This document shows positions 7,832 to 15,677 of a stretch of DNA of 16,389 nt, in pieces (the stretch's first letter is position 1; every line of letters begins with the position of its first letter). The notes below the pieces were generated by a model, which did no database searches, had not been told where the DNA came from, and worked only from the letters and a program-made list of their open reading frames with translations. Origin of the DNA: Prolixibacteraceae bacterium (GTDB taxonomy: Bacteria > Bacteroidota > Bacteroidia > Bacteroidales > Prolixibacteraceae); contig DAIDJX010000040.1 in assembly GCA_027451165.1 (NCBI GenBank), positions 1 through 16,389 of the forward strand, in the 5' to 3' direction. The position numbers and the translations under genes are program-made.

Positions 7832-8778
7832 TTTTTACGGTAATAATCGAGGATAATAAAAAGAAGAAAGGATAAAAACAAGGATGAAACGAGGGTCATG
7901 GCTACCAGCATCCACCGCACAGGATAAGCTTTTTTATCAGCAGGTACCGGTTTTTCCACCACATGGCAATAGGTGATCTGTTTTTTAGCCTCGGACAAGT
8001 TCGTGTCGTAAATAACTATGAGAGAATCAATTATTTGAGTTGTTTTCCTGAATCTGTTTTCCAAAACAAAGGTTTCTCCGCCTTTAGTCGACAAATTACC
8101 ATACAGTTTCTTTATTTCCCTTCCTCCGGGAGAATTTTCCCTGCCGGCAGAAAGGGCTTCCATGTAACCTCTTGTTATTTCCCGGACCTGCGTATTGAAA
8201 TCCAGAATCTGATATTGTTCCCGCTCCTGGTTGATCAGTTGAAGCAAGGAATCCTGTTCTCTTTTCTTTTGCCTGATATTGTCGGACACGATCTTCACAA
8301 CTTCCCAGTTTTTGGCGGAGTGCATTTCCCTGACTTTCAGGTTGTAAAAATGAATGATTGAGTCAACCATCTGACAGGCCCTTACCGGATCTTTGTCCAG
8401 GACACTCAGTTCAACCGTTTCAAATTCCGTTTTTTTGGCAGATACATTTGAGTTGTATTCTGAAAGCATGTTGGTCAGGTACTGTGGATCATCTTTGGGA
8501 ATGTCATACACTTCATTCAGATGAAATACATCAATCATCTGCTGTTTGATGTCGTTTGAGCTGATGATCTCCAGGAGTTGTTCCGTTTCAGATTCTGTAC
8601 TCATTACCGCCAGGTTGATTGGATAAAGCCTGGCTGATGATTTGAATTTCGGCGTAATAAACCTGGGGGAGGAGAAAACCGCCGATAGCAAAACTGCCAC
8701 AACACCGATCACCACAAAGTGCAGGAATCTCTTTCTGATCAGCAATAATAATTTCTGATTGTCAAAAAAATCATTCAT
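7828..8778 (-). CDS. Wzz-type polysaccharide chain-length determinant / co-polymerase
   Basis: This is a 316-residue protein with a membrane segment at each end (about residues 19-36 and 288-312) and a long, charged, helical periplasmic middle. The middle has coiled-coil-like stretches around 155-195 and 240-270. A proline-containing stretch, VEKPVPADKKAYPVRW (274-289), sits just before the second membrane segment. This is the architecture of Wzz/PCP proteins, which set glycan chain length together with a Wzy polymerase. It ends soon after the second membrane helix (DYYRKK), so it has no C-terminal BY-kinase domain, unlike the PCP-2a proteins of capsule systems. It overlaps the polymerase gene by 4 bp and lies 78 bp downstream of tyrS. 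I found no convincing TAnnTTTG element in that gap, so read-through from tyrS is possible. Confidence 0.85.
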   Translation of the reverse strand: MNDFFDNQKLLLLIRKRFLHFVVIGVVAVLLSAVFSSPRFITPKFKSSARLYPINLAVMSTESETEQLLEIISSNDIKQQMIDVFHLNEVYDIPKDDPQYLTNMLSEYNSNVSAKKTEFETVELSVLDKDPVRACQMVDSIIHFYNLKVREMHSAKNWEVVKIVSDNIRQKKREQDSLLQLINQEREQYQILDFNTQVREITRGYMEALSAGRENSPGGREIKKLYGNLSTKGGETFVLENRFRKTTQIIDSLIVIYDTNLSEAKKQITYCHVVEKPVPADKKAYPVRWMLVAMTLVSSLFLSFLLFIILDYYRKK

Positions 8779-8856
8779 AAATGGTTTGAATTGGATCGTT
8801 GTTTAAGGAACGACCATTAACGATTTTTAGTATGAATTGAGTGCAATTATAAAAAC

Positions 8857-10149
8857 TCAGCCGGCAATAATCAGGAAGTAATTCTTCTTTCCTTTTTGTG
8901 CCAGGAGGTATTTCCCGCCGATCAGCATGTCAGGCGAAACAACCATTTCAGCGCTGGTGACTTTTTCTTTGTTCAGGCTTAGCCCATTGGCCTGAATAGT
9001 CCTTCTGAGTTCCCCTTTTGAAGGGAAAACACCGGTTTTTTCAGCAAGCAGTCCGGTAATGTCAATGCCGGAATGCAGATCGGAAAGAGCAATGTTATAT
9101 TGAGGTACTCCGTCAAAAACCGCCAGAAATGTCTTTTCATTCAGTTTTTTCAACTGGTCGGCAGTGCCCTGCCCAAAGAGAATTCCGGAGGCTTCCACAG
9201 CCAGTTCATATTCTTCGCGGGAATGGACCATTGATGTAATTTCTTCAGAAAGCCTTTTCTGAAGCTGACGGAGATGTGGAGCTTCCTTATGCTGTACAAT
9301 TATTTCTTCTGTTTCTTCTCTGGACAGGAAGGTAAAGACCTTGATGTATTTCTCGGCATCTTCATCAGAGGTATTCAGCCAGAACTGGTAGAACTCGTAT
9401 GGCGACGTCCTTTCCGGGTCAAGCCATACATTGCCATGTTCCGTTTTTCCGAACTTTCCGCCATCGGCTTTGGTGATCAGCGGAATGGTGAGCGCCCAGG
9501 CTTCCCCTCCTGACTTGCGGCGTATCAGTTCCGTACCGGTGGTAATGTTGCCCCACTGGTCTGATCCACCCATTTGCAATTTGCAGTTCAGGTTTTCATA
9601 GAGCCATAAAAAATCATAACCCTGCACCAACTGGTAAGTAAATTCAGTAAAGGACATTCCGGTCTTGGATTCGGCGCTCAGTCTTTTCTTTACGGAATCT
9701 TTTGACATCATATAGTTGACGGTGATGTGCTTGCCGATGTCGCGGATGAATCCCAGGAAGGTTTGCTCTTTCATCCAGTCGTAATTGTTTACCATCACCG
9801 CAGCATTGGGCAGGCCGGAATCAAAATCCAGAAAGCGGGAAAGCTGTTTTTTTATCCCTTCCTGGTTGCGGTGAAGAGTCTCCTCATCCAGCAGGTTTCT
9901 TTCCTGGGATTTACCTGAAGGATCTCCGATCATTCCGGTGGCACCACCAATCAAAACGATGGGCTTATGACCTGCAAGCTGAAATCTTTTCAGCAGAACA
10001 ATCTGTGCAAAACTGCCCACATGGAGTGAATCGGCTGTGGGATCAAAACCAATGTATGCCGGCGTCATTTCCTTCTTTAACTGCTCTTCAGTTCCGGGCA
10101 TGACATCCTGGATCATTCCCCGCCAGGTCAACTCTTCAATAAAATTCAT
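8857..10149 (-). CDS. tyrS: Tyrosine--tRNA ligase
   Basis: This class I aminoacyl-tRNA synthetase charges tRNA-Tyr with tyrosine. At 430 residues it is the normal TyrRS size. The N-terminal catalytic segment has FDPTADSLHVGS, where HVGS is the HIGH-type motif, followed by GGATGMIGDPSGKSQER. The KMSKS-type loop appears as KFGKT before EHGNVWLD. The middle has the tRNA-binding helical region, and the last 75 or so residues form an S4-like RNA-binding domain (SKGELRRTIQANGLSLN). The ATG at 10147-10149 follows an AT-rich leader with a good -7 element about 18 bp upstream. No T-box leader is present. It follows cvpA on the same strand after 60 bp. Confidence 0.97.
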   Translation of the reverse strand: MNFIEELTWRGMIQDVMPGTEEQLKKEMTPAYIGFDPTADSLHVGSFAQIVLLKRFQLAGHKPIVLIGGATGMIGDPSGKSQERNLLDEETLHRNQEGIKKQLSRFLDFDSGLPNAAVMVNNYDWMKEQTFLGFIRDIGKHITVNYMMSKDSVKKRLSAESKTGMSFTEFTYQLVQGYDFLWLYENLNCKLQMGGSDQWGNITTGTELIRRKSGGEAWALTIPLITKADGGKFGKTEHGNVWLDPERTSPYEFYQFWLNTSDEDAEKYIKVFTFLSREETEEIIVQHKEAPHLRQLQKRLSEEITSMVHSREEYELAVEASGILFGQGTADQLKKLNEKTFLAVFDGVPQYNIALSDLHSGIDITGLLAEKTGVFPSKGELRRTIQANGLSLNKEKVTSAEMVVSPDMLIGGKYLLAQKGKKNYFLIIAG

Positions 10150-10166
10150 AGCGAAAAAATTTTGCG

Positions 10167-10174
10167 CAAAGATA
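10167..10174 (-). promoter_or_regulatory. TAnnTTTG -7 element for tyrS
   Basis: On the minus strand this reads TATCTTTG, an exact match to the Bacteroidota TAnnTTTG element, placed so that transcription would start near 10160 and give a leader of about 11 bases before the tyrS ATG. There is no TTG at the expected upstream distance, so the promoter is only half supported. It overlaps the last four bases of the inverted repeat at 10171-10218. Confidence 0.45.
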
Positions 10175-10218
10175 AATAATGTAGAGACTTACCGTGGTGG
10201 GTCTCTACATTATTTATC
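10171..10218. repeat. Perfect 18-bp inverted repeat between cvpA and tyrS
   Basis: The left arm at 10171-10188 (GATAAATAATGTAGAGAC) is the exact reverse complement of the right arm at 10201-10218, with a 12-base loop between them. One arm contains the last codons and stop of cvpA, and the other runs into the -7 element of tyrS. As RNA it would form a long, AT-rich stem. It has no clear T-tract on the minus strand after the stem, so it is an imperfect candidate for an intrinsic terminator of cvpA. The GTAGAGAC core resembles palindromic extragenic repeats I recall from Bacteroidota and cyanobacteria. That it is a dispersed element is inference. Confidence 0.8.
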
Positions 10219-10704
10219 CTCTTTCCAGAAATCGAGAAACGGGAAAATTCCCGGTGCAAAATTTCTGATGGGGGTATATAGTTTGGATTCAGCCTTAGTT
10301 TCTACTGAAACAATATGAACATCCTTGTCAATCTTGTCAAAAACCACCAGCAGGACACTCAGGATGAGCGCTCCTTTCACGGCACCGAAAGCCAGTCCGG
10401 CCAGCCGGTTCAGAAATCCCAGCCTGATCGCTTTTACCATTTTGTTGACAATCGATCCGATGATATGAACCAAAATAACCACCCCTATGAATGTCACAAT
10501 AAATGCAACAATGTGAAGATGCCTGAATGTCATATTGAAAGTGGTGGTCAGGAATTCTCCTACCAGATCAGAAAAATGAATGGCAGCCCATATACCAAGC
10601 ACGAGTGCTACCAATCCTGCAAGTTCTTCCACAAAACCTTTTGAGAATCCGTTAATTGCAGAAACAATCAGGATAATTCCGAGGATAGCATCCAGGTAAT
10701 TCAT
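10210..10704 (-). CDS. CvpA family inner-membrane protein
   Basis: This is a 164-residue protein with four predicted membrane segments (about residues 6-20, 26-44, 63-85 and 100-122). It has the CvpA family pattern: a start of the type NYLDAILGIILIVSAINGFSKG, and later GFLNRLAGLAFGAVKGALI. The family is named for colicin V production in E. coli. Its general role is poorly defined and has been linked to envelope stress tolerance. The C-terminus is a short soluble tail. The stop codon lies inside the right arm of the 18-bp inverted repeat. The gene is transcribed away from the GH3 gene across a 102-bp divergent gap and towards tyrS. Confidence 0.9.
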   Translation of the reverse strand: MNYLDAILGIILIVSAINGFSKGFVEELAGLVALVLGIWAAIHFSDLVGEFLTTTFNMTFRHLHIVAFIVTFIGVVILVHIIGSIVNKMVKAIRLGFLNRLAGLAFGAVKGALILSVLLVVFDKIDKDVHIVSVETKAESKLYTPIRNFAPGIFPFLDFWKEDK

Positions 10705-10766
10705 AAATCAATGTGGATTTTTATACCGATAAAAGTAGGAAAAAATCCAAATCACGGGGCGTTCCA

Positions 10767-10787
10767 CCAAAATATTCCTAATTTTGG
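10767..10787. promoter_or_regulatory. Dyad with a -7 element for the GH3 gene, in the cvpA/GH3 divergent gap
   Basis: A 7-bp inverted repeat (CCAAAAT and ATTTTGG with a 7-base spacer) lies in the divergent gap. Its right half contains TAATTTTG (10779-10786), an exact TAnnTTTG match on the plus strand about 20 bp before the GH3 ATG at 10807. On the minus strand the left half gives TATTTTGG, one mismatch from consensus, with a TTG 17 bases upstream that could serve cvpA. No TTG stands at the right distance for the plus-strand element. The two promoters may therefore overlap. Confidence 0.4.
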
Positions 10788-10806
10788 GTTGCAAGAACCG
10801 GGGTAT

Positions 10807-12321
10807 ATGCCACTGATAAATTCTGTAATTAAATGGCTCAATTTTAAAAGGATATATCAAATTGAGTTGTATAGTAAGTATCCTTTTGATATTCAGAAGG
10901 AAGTGCTGTTTAGCCTTCTGGATAAAGCCCGTAATACCGAATACGGGAAATTGTATGGTTTTGATGAGATCTCCACCATCAGTGAGTTTCAGGAAAAACT
11001 GCCTTTACAAACCTATGAGGAAATTAAACCATGGGTGGAAAAACTGCGTCAGGGAGAGAAGAACCTGCTGTGGCCGGGAGAAACCAGATGGTTTGCCAAA
11101 TCTTCCGGAACTACCAGCGACAAGAGCAAGTTTATACCGGTCACCAAAGACTCGCTGGAAGATTGCCATTTCCGCGGAGGGAAAGATGTGATTGCCCTGT
11201 ATATGAAGAATTATCCCGATTCCAAAATTCTTTTCGGTAAATCACTGACCCTGGGAGGCAGCCACAGCATCAACAATTTCAGCAACAATTCCTATTTCGG
11301 CGATTTATCCGCCATACTTATCGAAAACATACCTTTCTGGACCCAGCTGATCCGGATTCCTCCGGCTGAAATTGCCTTGATCGAGGAATTTGAGGAAAAG
11401 ATTGAAAAGATCATAGAAACATCCCTGAAGGAAAATGTGACCTCACTGGCTGGCGTACCCTCCTGGTACCTGGTGCTGCTGAAGAGAATTCTGGAGAGAA
11501 CAGGGAAAAGCAATATTCTGGAAGTATGGCCAAACCTGGAACTGTTTATCCATGGGGGAATTAATTTTGACCCCTATCGGTCACAATACCAGCATTTGAT
11601 ACCTTCCTCTTCCATGCATTATGTGGAAACCTATAACGCTTCGGAAGGCTTCTTTGCGATTCAGGATAATCCCAGCCAGAACGATATGCTGCTCATGCTC
11701 GATCTTGGCATATTCTATGAGTTCATCCCTATGAAGGAATGGGGATCGGAAAATCCGCGAGTCCTGACCCTGCAGGAGGTAAAACCAGAGGAAAATTATG
11801 CCCTGGTGATATCCACCAACGGTGGATTGTGGCGCTACATCATCGGAGATACAGTGAAATTTACTTCCATATCTCCCTATAAAATCAAAATTACTGGAAG
11901 AACAAAGCATTTTATCAATGCTTTTGGTGAGGAGCTCATCGTTGACAATGCCGAACAAGCCCTTAAAGTGGCCTGTCAAAGAACCGGCGCTGTCATTCAT
12001 GAATATACTGCCGGTCCGGTCTTCATGGGTGAAAATCAGAAAGGGGCTCACCAATGGCTGATAGAATTTGAAGAAAAGCCCGACAGCATGGAACATTTTG
12101 TATCTATGCTGGACAATACCCTCAAAACCCTGAACTCGGATTATGAGGCCAAACGACATAAAAACCTGACCCTGGAACTGCCCCACGTTCTGGCAGTCCC
12201 TCCCGGCACCTTTTACAACTGGATGAAGCAGAAAGGGAAAGTCGGAGGGCAGAATAAAATCCCGAGACTGGCCAATGACCGGCTTTACCTTGATCAATTG
12301 CTTGAATTAATAAACACATAG
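10807..12321 (+). CDS. GH3 family adenylating enzyme (auxin-responsive promoter family homologue)
   Basis: GH3 proteins belong to the acyl-adenylate-forming (ANL) superfamily. The plant members join amino acids to hormone carboxylates. The bacterial members, common in Bacteroidota, have no established substrate that I know of. With the start at 10807 the protein has 504 residues. Three nucleotide-binding motifs are visible: SSGTTSDKSK (about 99-108), YNASEGFF (276-283) and GGLWRYIIGDTVKF (339-352). They are followed by the hinge GRTKHFINAFGEEL (364-377). All look intact, so the enzyme is probably active. An upstream in-frame start at 10711 would add 32 atypical residues and would lie upstream of the likely promoter at 10779. 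The gene diverges from cvpA and lies 51 bp before the deoxynucleoside kinase gene. The substrate cannot be read from the sequence. Confidence 0.9.
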   Translation: MPLINSVIKWLNFKRIYQIELYSKYPFDIQKEVLFSLLDKARNTEYGKLYGFDEISTISEFQEKLPLQTYEEIKPWVEKLRQGEKNLLWPGETRWFAKSSGTTSDKSKFIPVTKDSLEDCHFRGGKDVIALYMKNYPDSKILFGKSLTLGGSHSINNFSNNSYFGDLSAILIENIPFWTQLIRIPPAEIALIEEFEEKIEKIIETSLKENVTSLAGVPSWYLVLLKRILERTGKSNILEVWPNLELFIHGGINFDPYRSQYQHLIPSSSMHYVETYNASEGFFAIQDNPSQNDMLLMLDLGIFYEFIPMKEWGSENPRVLTLQEVKPEENYALVISTNGGLWRYIIGDTVKFTSISPYKIKITGRTKHFINAFGEELIVDNAEQALKVACQRTGAVIHEYTAGPVFMGENQKGAHQWLIEFEEKPDSMEHFVSMLDNTLKTLNSDYEAKRHKNLTLELPHVLAVPPGTFYNWMKQKGKVGGQNKIPRLANDRLYLDQLLELINT

Positions 12322-12329
12322 CATACTTT

Positions 12330-12357
12330 TATACTTTAACCTTTATACTTTAACCTT
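12330..12357. repeat. Two-copy 14-bp tandem repeat
   Basis: The unit TATACTTTAACCTT occurs twice in perfect tandem (12330-12343 and 12344-12357), with a degenerate partial copy just before it (around 12323-12331) and an A-run after it. It lies in the 51-bp gap before the kinase ATG. Such short tandem units can change copy number. Whether this one affects expression is unknown. Confidence 0.8.
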
Positions 12358-12372
12358 TAAAAAAAACAAACC

Positions 12373-12987
12373 ATGCATATCGCTGTAGCTGGAAATATTG
12401 GTGCAGGTAAAACTACGCTGACGGAATTGCTTTCCAAACATTACGGATGGATTCCCAATTTTGAAGATGTCGATGATAATCCCTACCTGAATGATTTTTA
12501 CAACGACATGCAGCGGTGGTCGTTCAACCTCCAGATCTATTTCCTGAATTCCCGTTTTAACCAAATCCTGGAAATCCGGAAATCCGGAAAAACAGTTATT
12601 CAGGACAGGACTATTTACGAAGATGCAGAGATCTTTGCACCCAACCTGCATGCCATGGGATTAATGTCGACCAGGGATTTCAACAACTACAAAACCTTGT
12701 TTGATCTGATGACCAGCCTGATACAGCCTCCTGACCTGCTCATTTACCTCAAAGCTTCCATACCTACCCTGGTCAACCAAATCCAGAAAAGAGGCAGGGA
12801 GTTTGAAAATTCCATCCGGCTGGATTACCTGAAACAGTTAAACGACCGGTATGAAGCCTGGATCCGGGGATATAAACCAGGCAAACTGCTGATTGTCAGC
12901 GTAGATGAACTCGATTTCGCTTCCAATAAGGAAGACCTGAGCTTTGTCATTGACAAGGTCGATGCTTTGATTCATGGACTTTTTTAA
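12373..12987 (+). CDS. Deoxynucleoside kinase (deoxyadenosine/deoxyguanosine kinase type)
   Basis: This is a 204-residue cytosolic kinase of the dNK family, which phosphorylates deoxynucleosides for nucleotide salvage. It opens with the P-loop GNIGAGKT (residues 7-14). A DRT motif at 78-80 (QDRTIYED) matches the DR(S/T) catalytic motif of the family. A lid-like arginine-rich stretch, KRGREFENSIR, lies at 139-149. The pattern EDVDDNPYLNDFYND at 31-45 is usual in deoxyadenosine/deoxyguanosine kinases, but base specificity is not certain. The short A-rich leader before the ATG is typical of Bacteroidota. It may be transcribed with the GH3 gene, 51 bp upstream. Confidence 0.92.
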   Translation: MHIAVAGNIGAGKTTLTELLSKHYGWIPNFEDVDDNPYLNDFYNDMQRWSFNLQIYFLNSRFNQILEIRKSGKTVIQDRTIYEDAEIFAPNLHAMGLMSTRDFNNYKTLFDLMTSLIQPPDLLIYLKASIPTLVNQIQKRGREFENSIRLDYLKQLNDRYEAWIRGYKPGKLLIVSVDELDFASNKEDLSFVIDKVDALIHGLF

Positions 12988-13008
12988 AATCTTAAGGCTT
13001 AAGTGTAT

Positions 13009-13016
13009 TAATTTTG
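13009..13016 (+). promoter_or_regulatory. Isolated TAnnTTTG element upstream of the TonB receptor gene
   Basis: TAATTTTG at 13009-13016 matches the -7 consensus exactly but has no convincing TTG at the right distance. It is about 225 bp before the receptor ATG, so a transcript from it would have a long leader. Closer to the gene, a TTG at 13161-13163 is followed only by a poor -7. The true receptor promoter is unresolved. Confidence 0.2.
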
Positions 13017-13030
13017 TTATCCCATCTGGT

Positions 13031-13071
13031 ATCGTTGGATATCGGATATTCATTATTGGGTATTGGATATT
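13031..13071. repeat. GGATAT-type short direct repeats in the intergenic gap
   Basis: TTGGATAT occurs at 13035-13042 and again at 13063-13070, with a further GGATATT at 13044-13050 and related TTGGGTATT sequence between. This low-complexity stretch lies in the 254-bp gap between the kinase and the receptor. The rest of that gap is AT-rich, and I see no open frame or RNA gene in it. Confidence 0.55.
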
Positions 13072-13241
13072 TTTTTCTCATTTCTTATTCCTTGTTTTCC
13101 ATTTCGCTGATCTTTCCATGAATTTATCTAAATATTACGAATAAATAATCTGCCAAATACTTGAACAAAACACCCAACGGGGCGTTTAAATGTCTGAAAT
13201 TTTAGGTTAATGAATCAACATTATATAAAAAAACTATACAA

Positions 13242-15635
13242 ATGAAAACAAAATACCTTCTACTACTGTTTTTTGTATTCCTTGCCGGGATAGTGGCCGG
13301 ACAAACGGGGATCATCAAAGGACGGATTTATAACAGTGCCAACAATGAGCCGATCCCCTTTGCCAGTATCATTATTTCAGGCACGACTGTCGGATCAACA
13401 AGCGATCTGGATGGGAATTTCATTTTTACGGGGATAAAGCCTGGTTACTACAAACTGACGGTTTCATCCGTAGGGTTTGAAATGGTTATGTCGGATGAAT
13501 TCCAGGTGACCAATGCAAAAACCACTTTCACCGATATAGCGATGAAAGAGAAAACTTTCAAGCTGGAAGATGTGGTGGTCAGACCCAACTCGTTCAGGAA
13601 AGTGGAAGAAAGCCCTGTAGCGCTTAAATCGATTGGCATAAAGGAAATTGAAAAAAGTCCGGGTGCCAACCGCGATATTTCCAAAGTTATCCAGGTGCTT
13701 CCGGGGGTGGCATCCGGACTTTCGTACCGGAATGATTTGATCGTCAGGGGTGGAGGACCTTCTGAGAACCGTTTTCTGTTGGATGGCATTGAGATCCCCA
13801 ACCTGAATCACTTCGGGACACAGGGGGCCAGCGGGGGATCGGTCGGGATCATCAACAGTGACTTCCTCCGGGAGGTGGACTTCTTCACCGGCGCTTTTCC
13901 TGCCAACCGCGGTAACGTCATGAGTTCTGTGCTCGATATGAAACTGATCGATGGGAATCCCGATAAAATGGTATACCGTACCACCCTCGGGGCCAGCGAG
14001 ATTGCAGCCAGCGCTTCCGGCCCGGTCGGGGAAAAAACCACCATGCTCTTTTCTGCCCGCCGTTCTTACCTCCAGTTTCTTTTTCAGGCGCTGAAACTTC
14101 CCTTTCTCCCAACATTCAATGATTACACCCTGAAGATCAAAACGAAATTCGACCAGAAAAACGAATTGACATTTCTCTCGATCGGATCTCTCGATAAAAG
14201 TGTACTGAACACCGGGATTGATAACCCAACCGAAGAACAGCAATATATTCTGAATTACCTCCCCTCTTACGACCAGTGGACCTATGCCATCGGGGCCGTT
14301 TACCGGCATTACCGCGACAATTCGTTTGACACCTGGGTGCTGAGCCGAAACATGCTCAACAACGAATCCAACAAATTTGAAAACAACATTGAAAACGGTG
14401 TTCCGGTGCTTCGCTACGGCTCACAGGAAATAGAAAACAAACTGAGGTATGAAAACACTTACCGGGTGAATGATTACAAGATCATCAGCGGGGTGGGTGC
14501 GGAATATGTAAAATATACCAACGAGACTTTCAAAAAGGTCTTTATCCCAGCCGGACCTGATACCATTACCTCCCTCAGTTACAACTCATCCCTGCTTTTC
14601 TGGCGCTACAATGCCTTTCTGCAGGCGAGCCGTTCCTTTATGGACAACCGGCTCACCCTTTCCGCAGGGTTCAGGCTTGATGGCAACAGCTATTCTTCTG
14701 AAATGGCCAATCCCTTCAGCCAGTTTTCACCGAGGGCTTCCGTGTCATGGGGGCTTACCGATAAAGTTTTTCTGAACGGTAATCTGGGCCGTTTTTACCA
14801 GTTGCCTTCCTATACCACCCTGGGCTACAGGGATTTGTCGGGAAAGCTGGTCAATAAGGAGAATGGAATCCGCTACATTCAGTCGGATCACCTGGTGGCC
14901 GGTGTTGAATACCGCAAATCTGATAACGCCCGCATTTCATTGGAAGGCTTCTTCAAATGGTATAACGACTATCCCTTCTCTGTGAATGATTCGGTGTCGC
15001 TGGCCAGTAAAGGGGCGGATTATGGTGTGTATGGTGATGAACCGGTGGTTTCCGTTTCCTCCGGAAGATCATACGGGCTGGAATTGTATTACCGCGACCG
15101 GATAAAGGATTTCCTGAATGTGATCCTTTCCTACACGTTTGTCAGGTCTGAATTTGAGGACAAAACCGGGAAACTGATCCCTTCGGCCTGGGACAACCGG
15201 CATATCCTGAACCTGACTGCGGCTGCTGAGTTCGGAAAGAACTGGAATGTCGGGGCAAAATGGAGATTTGTGGGAGGAGCACCTTTTACGCCGTACGATG
15301 AACTGCGGTCTTCACTGAAAACAGCCTGGGATGCGCGCGGTCAGGGTTATCCTGATTTCAACCGCTTTAATTCGGAAAGGCTCAGCAATTTTCAGCAGCT
15401 GGATATCCGGGTGGACAGGGAGTTCTTCTTTAAAAAATGGTCGCTGAACGTCTATTTTGATGTTCAGAATGCATACAACTTTAAAGCAAAAGATCCGGAT
15501 GTACTGGTGCTCCAGCGGGATGCCAACGGTCAACCCCTGACTGACCCCAGCGATCCGGCGAGGTATAAGCTGAAATATCTTCCTTCCGAATCAGGGACGG
15601 TATTACCTACCCTTGGGATAATCATTGAATTTTAA
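13242..15635 (+). CDS. TonB-dependent outer-membrane receptor with carboxypeptidase-regulatory-like domain
   Basis: This is a 797-residue outer-membrane receptor for TonB/ExbBD-driven uptake. A signal peptide (MKTKYLLLLFFVFLAGIVAG) probably ends at residue 20. A carboxypeptidase-regulatory-like beta domain covers about 23-105, and LEDVVVRP (108-115) is a TonB-box-like segment. The plug runs from about 120 to 235 and contains DLIVRGGGPSENRFLLDGIEIPN. The barrel follows and ends in the aromatic residue expected for outer-membrane insertion (GIIIEF). There is no secretin/STN sensor domain, so it is not a transducer coupled to an anti-sigma factor. No SusD-like partner follows, which argues against a polysaccharide-utilisation pair. 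A DUF2271-like lipoprotein gene starts 42 bp downstream and may be its partner. The substrate is unknown. Confidence 0.93.
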   Translation: MKTKYLLLLFFVFLAGIVAGQTGIIKGRIYNSANNEPIPFASIIISGTTVGSTSDLDGNFIFTGIKPGYYKLTVSSVGFEMVMSDEFQVTNAKTTFTDIAMKEKTFKLEDVVVRPNSFRKVEESPVALKSIGIKEIEKSPGANRDISKVIQVLPGVASGLSYRNDLIVRGGGPSENRFLLDGIEIPNLNHFGTQGASGGSVGIINSDFLREVDFFTGAFPANRGNVMSSVLDMKLIDGNPDKMVYRTTLGASEIAASASGPVGEKTTMLFSARRSYLQFLFQALKLPFLPTFNDYTLKIKTKFDQKNELTFLSIGSLDKSVLNTGIDNPTEEQQYILNYLPSYDQWTYAIGAVYRHYRDNSFDTWVLSRNMLNNESNKFENNIENGVPVLRYGSQEIENKLRYENTYRVNDYKIISGVGAEYVKYTNETFKKVFIPAGPDTITSLSYNSSLLFWRYNAFLQASRSFMDNRLTLSAGFRLDGNSYSSEMANPFSQFSPRASVSWGLTDKVFLNGNLGRFYQLPSYTTLGYRDLSGKLVNKENGIRYIQSDHLVAGVEYRKSDNARISLEGFFKWYNDYPFSVNDSVSLASKGADYGVYGDEPVVSVSSGRSYGLELYYRDRIKDFLNVILSYTFVRSEFEDKTGKLIPSAWDNRHILNLTAAAEFGKNWNVGAKWRFVGGAPFTPYDELRSSLKTAWDARGQGYPDFNRFNSERLSNFQQLDIRVDREFFFKKWSLNVYFDVQNAYNFKAKDPDVLVLQRDANGQPLTDPSDPARYKLKYLPSESGTVLPTLGIIIEF

Positions 15636-15677
15636 CGGATTTGAAATTAGCAGTCAGAATATCGTAACAATAAAGAC

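Noticed and set aside
8779..8856. Short inverted repeats after tyrS (AATTG/CAATT and TCGTT/AACGA) as a terminator or wzz operator
   Set aside because: Arms are only 5 bp with no T-tract, which is expected by chance in AT-rich sequence, and no promoter consensus accompanies them.
10711..10806. N-terminal extension of the GH3 protein
   Set aside because: The 32 extra residues do not look like the family and lie upstream of the -7 element at 10779, so they would not be transcribed from that promoter.
11581..12297. 238-residue open frame on the minus strand opposite the GH3 gene
   Set aside because: The GH3 motifs on the plus strand are clear, and the antisense frame shows no domain and looks like a codon-bias shadow.
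12991..13003. Near-palindrome CTTAAGGCTTAAG after the kinase gene as a terminator
   Set aside because: It is two copies of a 6-bp palindrome, too weak to form a stable stem, and is not followed by a T-run.
13464..14309. 281-residue open frame on the minus strand opposite the TonB receptor
   Set aside because: The receptor is intact through this region, and the antisense protein is of low, compositional complexity with no recognisable motif.
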